DNA of 20,429 bases from a virus: positions 1 to 20,429 of IMG/VR virus record IMGVR_UViG_3300029448_000566. One strand, 5' to 3'. The notes beneath the pieces are model-generated. The model was not told where the DNA came from. It did not search any database and was given only the letters and a program-made list of their open reading frames with translations. The translations under genes were made by a program, and so were the position numbers. How positions within the stretch are numbered: the stretch's first letter is position 1; each line of letters starts with the position of its first letter. Below are positions 4,951 to 10,042 of the stretch, piece by piece.

Positions 4951-5613
4951 TTAGAAGAGGCTGATCTGACCTGAAAGGTCATCCATAGTTACATCTTCTT
5001 CGAAGATCAAGTCTTCAGTCTCGATATCGAAGATATCTTGCAGGGCCAAGTGCTTGGCGTAGCGAGCCGCTTCCACTGGACACTGTCCTTCGGACAGCTC
5101 GAAGGGGACTTCAGAAACCTTCGGTTTGTTCTGCTTTGCAGACTGCTTCGGGGTTTCGATGTAGCTTTCAGCTACATTCGCTTTGGCTTGCTGAACCTCC
5201 AACCGCTGGTTGTGGTTGAGCTTCGCTCTACGATTCACAGTCTTCGACTGTGCTTTCAGATCAGCCTTCGGCTGAATGTCAGCTTTGCTGAACTTGGTGG
5301 CCATAGCCCGAGCCGTCTTCCGCTTCTTGTACTCTCCGAGTACAGTTTCACCTTCGGTGACTTGGTACATTCCAGAGACAGAGTCTCTACGGACTTTGAT
5401 ACCCTCCACAGTCTTCGACTGTGCTTTCGGCTGAGACTTAGTTACAGTCTTCGACTGTCGCTTAGAGGCAGGGACTTCCAAGCTATCAACGTAGTTGATA
5501 AGCTGGTTGATCGCTGCTTTAGCAGCCTTGATGCGCTGCTCCGAAGGAGCGAAAGATGCTGAGTTGACTGAAGCTTTAACCTCCTTCAGGAGGTCGATTC
5601 GTGTGCTTGACAT
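4951..5613 (-). CDS. Basic, low-complexity protein with C-terminal sliding-clamp-binding motif, 220 aa
   Basis: The start ATG (5613-5611) follows CAAAACACATCGAAG, 40 nt or so after the expected start of promoter 3; the longer frame to 5676 would run through the promoter. An N-terminal helix (MSSTRIDLLKEVKASVNSAS) is followed by Lys/Gln/Ser-rich linkers with QSKTV three times, a small domain (IKVRRDSVSGMYQVTEGE) and an acidic C-terminal part. The last residues are GQISLF, a strong fit to the bacterial beta-clamp-binding peptide (QLSLF-type). The protein may therefore dock on the host or phage sliding clamp. Its place as first gene of the leftward set fits an early role. No enzymatic domain is visible. 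Confidence 0.65.
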   Translation of the reverse strand: MSSTRIDLLKEVKASVNSASFAPSEQRIKAAKAAINQLINYVDSLEVPASKRQSKTVTKSQPKAQSKTVEGIKVRRDSVSGMYQVTEGETVLGEYKKRKTARAMATKFSKADIQPKADLKAQSKTVNRRAKLNHNQRLEVQQAKANVAESYIETPKQSAKQNKPKVSEVPFELSEGQCPVEAARYAKHLALQDIFDIETEDLIFEEDVTMDDLSGQISLF

Positions 5614-5658
5614 CTTCGATGTGTTTTGAGGTCGGCGGCTTCGGTGCTGCCGACGCCA

Positions 5659-5691
5659 CAAATCTACGGCGATCAATTCGAGAATTCCAAA
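5659..5691 (-). promoter_or_regulatory. Leftward promoter 3 (Bacteroidota type)
   Basis: TTTG (5691-5688), 21 nt, then TAGATTTG (5666-5659) on the minus strand, with the same GGAATT and TCGAAT segments as promoters 1 and 2. Transcription should start near 5653, and the leader to the ATG at 5613 carries GTCGGCA, again like the other two. This is the most upstream of the three leftward promoters. Confidence 0.8.
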
Positions 5692-5693
5692 TC

Positions 5694-6151
5694 TTTTTTT
5701 GCTGATAAAAAAGTACCCCCGTAGGGGGTAGGAGCCCCATCAGACCGTGTGCGTATGCATGTGCGGAGACGTGAGCAGCCGCCGTGCTTCGCACTGTATA
5801 GGCGTGTGCATGTGGCCCCGAAGGGGGAGTCTACCAAGTCGGTAGGGTAATGGGGTTGGTGGTTTGTCCCCCAAAAGAAACAGACCCTTAGGTCTGAGGG
5901 ATACCACCCGGTCGTCAAAAGCTACCCACCAGAGCAGTAGGTACGGAGTACCTAGCAAAAAGCTGAAAAGTGTCGGCCAACCCGGTGCGCATAATGCCCA
6001 CGGGGTTCGCAGATGCGTTCGGGTGTGCGTGTGCGTACGCTTATAGGTACGTAGAATCCCCACCATCTACATTACTCACCCCATTTTTGCGTACCCAAGA
6101 TACAGTCCTACAGCGTTTTACGCAGATATGCTTAAAGTAAAGCTTTAGCAC
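5694..6151. other. Gene-free control region with alternating purine-pyrimidine tracts
   Basis: No credible gene lies here; the minus-strand frames that cross it have histidine/threonine/arginine-rich low-complexity translations and no start context. The region holds the leftward terminator, perfect hairpins at 5881-5896 and 5938-5954, weaker ones near 5817-5827 and 5831-5845, and three strictly alternating purine-pyrimidine tracts at 5746-5765 (20 nt), 5802-5814 and 6023-6040 (18 nt) built from GTGTGCGT-like units. It separates the leftward early promoters from the rightward promoter, as an origin or switch region would. Confidence 0.5.
5704..5730 (-). terminator. Leftward intrinsic terminator
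   Basis: On the minus strand a 7-bp stem TACCCCC-TAC-GGGGGTA (5730-5714) is followed by C and six T (5713-5707). This has the form of a Rho-independent terminator for transcription moving left. It lies just upstream of promoter 3, so it would stop transcripts entering from beyond 5730; no gene is seen there to need it. Confidence 0.65.
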
Positions 6152-6182
6152 TTGACATTGTCAGAAAAATGTTGTAACTTTG
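6152..6182 (+). promoter_or_regulatory. Rightward promoter (Bacteroidota type)
   Basis: TTG (6152-6154) in TTGACA is followed after 20 nt by TAACTTTG (6175-6182), an exact fit to TAnnTTTG. Transcription should start near 6188 and read the whole rightward operon. Unlike the three leftward promoters it lacks the TTTGGA/TCGAAT spacer sequence, so the two directions can be controlled separately. Confidence 0.8.
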
Positions 6183-6187
6183 CCAAA

Positions 6188-6280
6188 GTGAAACTGCTCA
6201 CGCAAGAGGGGGCTTGCGGCCCGAGCCCCTCTGAGAGCGGATAAAGCTTATGATGTTGAATCAAGGCTAACTATACCCCA
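6188..6280 (+). promoter_or_regulatory. Structured 5' leader of the rightward operon
   Basis: The transcript leader carries a strong GC-rich hairpin at 6205-6232: AGAGGGG(G)CT pairs with AGCCCCTCT with one bulged G and a 9-nt loop. No T-run follows, so it is not a simple terminator. A six-codon frame (ATGATGTTGAATCAAGGC then TAA) lies at 6250-6270, between the hairpin and the first gene. The hairpin may protect the 5' end, or hairpin and leader frame may control expression; neither is shown. Confidence 0.45.
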
Positions 6281-6417
6281 ATGATTGTGAAGAAAAAGGA
6301 CGGGTATTACGTCCGATCTAAGAAAGGAAAGCCCCTAGGCGGTACCCATATAGTTCTAGGGAGGGTGCGGAGAAGCGGCTGCGTATGGTGGAGTACTTTA
6401 AACGCATGAAAAAGTAA
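6281..6417 (+). pseudogene. Frameshifted small phage protein (KKDGYYV...AEKRL family)
   Basis: From ATG 6281 the first frame reads MIVKKKDGYYVRSKKGKPLG followed by G. The frame that begins at 6346 reads PYSSREGAEKRLRMVEYF and ends KRMKK with TAA at 6415-6417. Together they match small phage proteins that I recall as KKDGxYYVYSxxGKxLGGPYxSxxEAEKRLxQVEYFKxxKK. The join needs two bases (6344-6345) removed, or a -1 shift. The second frame has a stop at 6319-6321, so a shift must occur after that. No canonical slippery heptamer is present. This may be a true mutation, a sequencing error or an unusual recoding site. Confidence 0.55.
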
Positions 6418-6432
6418 GTTATATTTGCAGGT

Positions 6433-6828
6433 ATGAAAGCTCTCAAGAAGAAATACGATGAAGGTGGTCGCTTGGAGCGCCAGCTGAAGCGTAAGAAACG
6501 CAAGCTTGCTAAGATCACCCCGCAAGAAGGAAGCGGTCCTGCAAAAAGTGCTGGCACTACAGGCATGATGGGATTTGATATGGGTGGTAGTGGTGGATGC
6601 CCTCCCGGCCAGAAGCGTGGAACGAAGGGTAGCTGTGAGAAAGGAAACCTCAGAGCAGAGAAGTCTGTTGCCGCAAAGGGGTTGAAGAAAGAAAAGACCA
6701 AAGCAAACCTTGCAGGTAAGGGACTGCCTCAGAAACGCAAGAAGCTTACTGCGGAGATCAGTGATCTCGAGAAGAGATTGAGAGCAATGAAGAAACCCGG
6801 TAAGTTCAGCAACCCTAGATTCCTATGA
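6433..6828 (+). CDS. Lys/Gly-rich hypothetical protein, 131 aa
   Basis: The gene starts at ATG 6433 after TATATTTGCAGGT. The protein is strongly basic and of low complexity: a Lys-rich helix (MKALKKKYDEGGRLERQLKR), a Gly/Met-rich stretch with GTTGMMGFDMGGSGG, a CPPGQKRGTKGSC segment with two Cys, and a C-terminal coiled-coil-like helix (KKLTAEISDLEKRLRAMKK). Lys/Gly-rich proteins near phage structural genes can be DNA-binding or internal virion components; that is inference. It overlaps the next gene by 4 nt (ATGA), which indicates coupled translation. Confidence 0.7.
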   Translation: MKALKKKYDEGGRLERQLKRKKRKLAKITPQEGSGPAKSAGTTGMMGFDMGGSGGCPPGQKRGTKGSCEKGNLRAEKSVAAKGLKKEKTKANLAGKGLPQKRKKLTAEISDLEKRLRAMKKPGKFSNPRFL

Positions 6829-7100
6829 GAGCACTGACTGGAAACGATAGAATCAAACGCATCACTAAGAAGCGGTTCCGCAAGATGACACCCGAAGAGC
6901 TTGAAGAGGCTCAGGCTGCTGGTGAAATCCCCAAGGGGAGGCAGGATGAGTTCTATGAAGCGATGATCGCAGACGCTCAAGAGAAGGGTGATGCTGTGAG
7001 AGAGAAGAAGTTCCAGAACCTTTACGATGAACTGCTTAAAGAGGAGTACGCAAAGAAAAGAAAGAGAACAAGAAAAAGAATCCGAGCACCTAAATTATAA
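6825..7100 (+). CDS. Hypothetical charged protein, 91 aa
   Basis: The start overlaps the upstream stop in ATGA. The protein is nearly all helix and very rich in Lys, Arg and Glu, with a basic N terminus (RIKRITKKRFRKMTPEE), an acidic middle (EFYEAMIADAQEKGDAV) and a highly basic C terminus (KKRKRTRKRIRAPKL). It shares this basic character with the preceding gene, and the two may act together, for example on nucleic acid in the virion. No family is recognised. The stop TAA overlaps the next ATG by one base. Confidence 0.65.
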   Translation: MRALTGNDRIKRITKKRFRKMTPEELEEAQAAGEIPKGRQDEFYEAMIADAQEKGDAVREKKFQNLYDELLKEEYAKKRKRTRKRIRAPKL

Positions 7101-7564
7101 TGGCTGATCTTACAGTAACAACAACAGATACAGTAACTATCACTGGTAGGCAGTATGGTAACACCCATGAGGCTACCATTACTGGTATCAATCAAGTGGC
7201 TCAAGGTAAGGTGAATGTAAAGTCGTCAGGCTTTTTGCAGTTGATGGGTTTTGATAGCGCTGATCAGAAGGGGTTATTCCAGTTCTTGGATAACACCATG
7301 AAGTATTTCAGACTGACTAACCTAGATGCTAACAACAGTGTTGTGTTGAGTATCAGCACTACTGATGGTGTCACCTCCCCGCTTGATGTCATCAATATTG
7401 AGGTCCCAGCAGGATGCTCATACGTATTCCACGGTGACGGCGCTGTAGGGGACGGGCTGAACGTAGCTGGGAGCTTCACTACATCCCCTTTCAGGCTGTA
7501 CAGATCGTCTGTACGAGCGTTGTCATCAAACGTAGATGTAGAAATCTTTATTGCAACAACCTGA
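7100..7564 (+). CDS. Putative minor structural protein, tandem paralogue A, 154 aa
   Basis: The protein is beta-rich and rich in Thr, Val and Ser, with VTITGRQYGN near the N terminus, KYFRLTNLDANNSVVLSIST in the middle and VDVEIFIATT at the end. The following gene has the same three blocks in the same places (VTLNGKLYGN, KYIRITNLDASETLFLNVYL, IQVEIFVGEIA), so the two are paralogues from a tandem duplication. The size and the beta-sandwich appearance suit a virion decoration or head-tail protein, but I recognise no named family. Starts and stops overlap by one base on both sides. Confidence 0.65.
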   Translation: MADLTVTTTDTVTITGRQYGNTHEATITGINQVAQGKVNVKSSGFLQLMGFDSADQKGLFQFLDNTMKYFRLTNLDANNSVVLSISTTDGVTSPLDVINIEVPAGCSYVFHGDGAVGDGLNVAGSFTTSPFRLYRSSVRALSSNVDVEIFIATT

Positions 7565-8013
7565 TGGGTACACTTACTACAAAGATCAAAGAAGAAGTAA
7601 CCCTAAACGGGAAGCTTTACGGTAATGAGATCACAAAGACTCATGCCGATATCACCAGAGTCAAGCAGACTACAGTGCAAGTCAGAGCATCAGGTAATGA
7701 CGACCTGTTTGATTTCGCAAATGCTACTTATAGTATTGGTACTGTAGCATTCAATAAAGCAAAATACATCCGCATCACAAACCTTGATGCTTCAGAGACG
7801 CTGTTCTTGAACGTATATCTTGATCCCGCAACTGCGGCAGATCAGTATATACTGTTTCAGGTACCACCGAAGCGATCGTGGATTCTGAATGAAGACAGTA
7901 TGGATGGGACTGGTTCTGCAACAACCACTCTCGAGCAGATTGACGCTATCAAAGCTCAGTGCAGTGGGGCGGGTAGCATTCAAGTAGAAATTTTCGTAGG
8001 AGAAATAGCATAA
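7564..8013 (+). CDS. Putative minor structural protein, tandem paralogue B, 149 aa
   Basis: This is the second copy of the duplicated beta-rich protein. It has VTLNGKLYGN, a central KYIRITNLDASETLFLNVYL and the ending VEIFVGEIA. Overall identity with copy A is low outside the three blocks, so the duplication is old. The ATG overlaps the previous TGA (TGATG). A pair of related beta proteins may form a hetero-oligomer on the virion, or each may serve a different surface; the sequence does not decide. Confidence 0.65.
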   Translation: MGTLTTKIKEEVTLNGKLYGNEITKTHADITRVKQTTVQVRASGNDDLFDFANATYSIGTVAFNKAKYIRITNLDASETLFLNVYLDPATAADQYILFQVPPKRSWILNEDSMDGTGSATTTLEQIDAIKAQCSGAGSIQVEIFVGEIA

Positions 8014-8015
8014 CT

Positions 8016-8540
8016 ATGATGAACTCAGGAAGCATGGCCGAAAAGATTATGGTCATGATGGAACAAAAAGAAAAAGCTGGAAAGGATAGCTTCACTATCT
8101 CCGGCGACAAAGCTTCACCTGTAATGATGGAGGAGGATAGAGAGTACGTAATGTACGAGTCCCCCAACGGTGAGCAGATCAAGATCTACGGTAACTGGAA
8201 TGAGTATGCCGACAGACGTGACGAGCAAGGTCGTGACATGATCAAGATTGAAGAGACCTACCCCATCACCAAGAATGCTGAAGGAGAATTCATCTTCGAC
8301 GAGGCTACCTTCGAGAACATGATGATGGAGCGCAGCCAAGAGCGCCAAGAGATGGAAGAAGAGGAGATGCCAGAACAGGAGGGAGGCATGATGAGGATGA
8401 AGATGGGTGGTAAATTGCCCGAGTACCGATATGGCGGTGCCATCGACAAGTATGCTGTAGGGGGTAAGTTCCCTGATCTGACCGGAGACGGTAAGGTTAC
8501 TATGGCTGATATCCTGAAGGGTAGAGGCGCAATCAAGTAA
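8016..8540 (+). CDS. Acidic protein with C-terminal dockerin/EF-hand-like motif, 174 aa
   Basis: The N-terminal two thirds are acidic and Met-rich (MMMERSQERQEMEEEEMPEQ). The C terminus has Gly-rich repeats (KMGGKLPEYRYGGAIDKY) and then DLTGDGKVTMADILKGRG, which fits a calcium-binding dockerin-type EF loop (D-x-x-x-D-G-x-x-x-x-x-D). I recall this GGKFPDLTGDGKVTxADILKGRG ending from other marine phages, where it is attached to otherwise unrelated proteins. It may bind calcium and hold a virion or assembly complex together. It begins two bases after the paralogue pair. Confidence 0.65.
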   Translation: MMNSGSMAEKIMVMMEQKEKAGKDSFTISGDKASPVMMEEDREYVMYESPNGEQIKIYGNWNEYADRRDEQGRDMIKIEETYPITKNAEGEFIFDEATFENMMMERSQERQEMEEEEMPEQEGGMMRMKMGGKLPEYRYGGAIDKYAVGGKFPDLTGDGKVTMADILKGRGAIK

Positions 8541-8541
8541 T

Positions 8542-9333
8542 ATGCACTCTGTTTGCTTTATGATGCTCTATCACAAGCGCAAGTCTGTGACTAGAATGTC
8601 AATGTACCACCTACGTAAAGTAGTAGACTTCTTCGAGAGCCAAGGTGTAGAAACCGAGGCTCTTGTTTTTGGTGACGAACCAGACCAGAAGGAGTTTGCA
8701 GAAGCATTGGGACTGACTCATATCGACGTTCCTAACTGGGATCCAGTAGTAAACTCAATAGCACCCAAGTTCAACAAAGCTTTCAGTACAGCCGTGAACT
8801 CTGGTAAGGAGTACATCTGCTGGCTTGGTAGTAATAACGTCCATGACATAGAGTACTTCCGTAAGTGCATTGATGCTATGGATGAAGACCATGTATACTT
8901 TGGTTCGAAATACTTTCACATCGCATCTGTAGATCATGAGAAAACTGCAAGCTTTACAGCAAGGAGATATCACTTGTGCTCTTCTGGTCAGTTTTACAAA
9001 GCAGACAAGTTGAAAGCTAGGGTTAGCTTTGGCAATCACATGTCATCAAACTTCGATGGGGCGATAAACAGAACGCTCACAGAATACTATGGTCGAAAGT
9101 GCTGGGCAGCTATTAACGGAGGCGCTAATGAGGGGATGAATTGTATAGATCTAAAGGCTGGTGGTGATATCCACGGCTTTGACCGATACAAGACCCCACA
9201 TCCAAGGCTGACTAGAAAGGACGTTGAGGATTACTTCGAGGAAGTTAGGATGTTTATGAACGGAGACTTCAATGAAGAGAATTATAGAACCGCTGTACTA
9301 GCAACCTACCTTTCTGAGAAAGAGCGTACCTGA
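8542..9333 (+). CDS. Glycosyltransferase-like protein (GT-A type), 263 aa
   Basis: The layout is that of a GT-A glycosyltransferase: a first strand and helix (VCFMMLYHKRKSVTRMSMYH), a second strand (VETEALVFGDEPDQ), then the block FNKAFSTAVNSGKEYICWLG followed by SNN, which resembles the nucleotide-sugar/metal site region of family 2-like enzymes. A classical DxD is not present; SNN stands in its place. Such enzymes could modify phage DNA bases, virion proteins or host surface sugars. Its 3' end overlaps the convergent regulator gene by 65 bp. The functional call is by fold pattern only. Confidence 0.55.
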   Translation: MHSVCFMMLYHKRKSVTRMSMYHLRKVVDFFESQGVETEALVFGDEPDQKEFAEALGLTHIDVPNWDPVVNSIAPKFNKAFSTAVNSGKEYICWLGSNNVHDIEYFRKCIDAMDEDHVYFGSKYFHIASVDHEKTASFTARRYHLCSSGQFYKADKLKARVSFGNHMSSNFDGAINRTLTEYYGRKCWAAINGGANEGMNCIDLKAGGDIHGFDRYKTPHPRLTRKDVEDYFEEVRMFMNGDFNEENYRTAVLATYLSEKERT

Positions 9334-9688
9334 CTCTGTAATTGAACTTCGTCTCCTCACGGAACATATGATCATCCATTTCTCTTGATGGGGTAAGCTT
9401 ATCGAAGTGCTTATACATATACCCCATGTTCACTAGCGGGTACACCCACCGCTCACCAATGTGACGCTTGCTCACGCCGTAATCTTCAGAAGCATAGTTC
9501 AGGGTAAAGAACTCCAAATCATAAGCCCACAACATAAACTCCAGAAACTTCTGGCTGATATCGTTTGCCTCGCAGCACTCGATCCGTCTTTGACGTAACC
9601 GCTTGAGGTAGTTGAAGTTAACGTATCTCTCATGCAGTAGAGAGAAATCCCTGAAGAGCCGCTTCTTTGCTACTCTAGACCTTGGCAT
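9269..9688 (-). CDS. Winged-helix DNA-binding regulator (MarR-like fold), 139 aa
   Basis: This is the only minus-strand gene within the rightward operon. The N terminus is very basic (MPRSRVAKKRLFRDF). Residues 48-95 read FLEFMLWAYDLEFFT, then YGVSKRHIGERWVYPLVNMG, then a wing, and YALSQKGRLLVQRFY at about 121-135. This order of helix, helix-turn-helix with VSKRHIG, wing and a final L-x-x-KG helix is typical of MarR/PadR-like winged-helix proteins. It starts 39 nt from the divergent gene at 9727, and the space between holds two facing TAnnTTTG boxes, so the protein probably controls its own and the rightward promoter. Confidence 0.65.
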   Translation of the reverse strand: MPRSRVAKKRLFRDFSLLHERYVNFNYLKRLRQRRIECCEANDISQKFLEFMLWAYDLEFFTLNYASEDYGVSKRHIGERWVYPLVNMGYMYKHFDKLTPSREMDDHMFREETKFNYRVRYALSQKGRLLVQRFYNSLH

Positions 9689-9698
9689 AATTTAATTC

Positions 9699-9720
9699 GT
9701 ATCTTTGAGATACAAATTTA
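9699..9720. promoter_or_regulatory. Facing -7 boxes with operator-like palindrome
   Basis: TATCTTTG at 9700-9707 faces right toward the gene at 9727, and TAAATTTG on the minus strand (9720-9713) faces left toward the gene at 9688. A perfect inverted repeat GTATCT-TTG-AGATAC (9699-9713) overlaps both boxes. Clear -33 TTG boxes at the usual distance are not seen on either side, so activity may be weak or activator-dependent. Binding of the winged-helix product here would be a simple autoregulatory circuit. Confidence 0.5.
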
Positions 9721-9726
9721 GCGAGA

Positions 9727-10041
9727 ATGAACGAGCACGAGGTTGAATTTATGGCAAAGGTGTACCTGCTGATCCAGCAGATCGAAGCACTGACAAGAGA
9801 ATACGGGTTTGAGAATCGTGTGATGAGCGCTATGGTGTTTGGTTTGATTGAAGCAGAGATGGAGGATGCCATCGAAGAAGGTCGTATGGTAGAACTCCAG
9901 TCGGTATTCAGCTTTAACCTCGAGGATCGTGAGGAGCTTGAGACAGTCAAGAAACTCATGGATGCCACATACGAGGAGCCAAAGGATAAGGGTCGAGGGT
10001 TCTCTGATCTATTCGGAGGCATCGACGTGAACTTGAATTAA
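9727..10041 (+). CDS. Hypothetical acidic helical protein, 104 aa
   Basis: The protein is nearly all helix and acidic (FMAKVYLLIQQIEALTREYG, EAEMEDAIEEGRMVELQS) and ends with DLFGGIDVNLN. It lies immediately right of the divergent promoter pair and begins the second part of the rightward gene chain. No family is recognised. Size and charge would suit a scaffold-type or accessory protein, but there is no direct support. Confidence 0.6.
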   Translation: MNEHEVEFMAKVYLLIQQIEALTREYGFENRVMSAMVFGLIEAEMEDAIEEGRMVELQSVFSFNLEDREELETVKKLMDATYEEPKDKGRGFSDLFGGIDVNLN

Positions 10042-10042
10042 A

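Larger units (their letters stand above)
296..5954. repeat. Field of more than 40 perfect micro-inverted repeats
   Basis: Short perfect inverted repeats with stems of 6-8 bp and loops of 3-5 nt occur on average every 130 bp. Examples are 296-312 (ATGAAGT-TAT-ACTTCAT), 853-869, 995-1013, 1166-1182, 1422-1436, 1958-1973, 2784-2798, 2951-2967, 2973-2989, 3073-3087, 3209-3227 (ACATGAAG-TAG-CTTCATGT), 3291-3307, 3359-3376, 3579-3595, 3632-3648, 3720-3735, 3771-3785, 3972-3986, 4001-4016, 4111-4125, 4167-4181, 4510-4524, 4580-4599, 4720-4736, 4867-4884, 4940-4954, 4967-4981, 4993-5007, 5023-5037, 5083-5097, 5159-5177, 5236-5252, 5261-5275, 5374-5388, 5407-5423, 5444-5458, 5579-5594, 5714-5730, 5881-5896 and 5938-5954. 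The sequences differ from one another, so it is structure and not sequence that recurs. About 4 would be expected by chance in this length. Confidence 0.85.

Noticed and set aside
5038-5562. A 174-codon open frame on the plus strand opposite the clamp-motif gene
   Set aside because: Leu/Arg/Phe-rich translation typical of an antisense shadow of a Lys/Gln/Glu-rich gene; no leader or promoter; the minus-strand gene has promoter, leader and a meaningful C-terminal motif.
5673-6066. Two minus-strand frames of 81 and 108 codons over the gene-free region
   Set aside because: Low-complexity HTHTRTH-type translation arises from the alternating GT/GC tracts; the frames cross a terminator and promoter 3 and have no start context.
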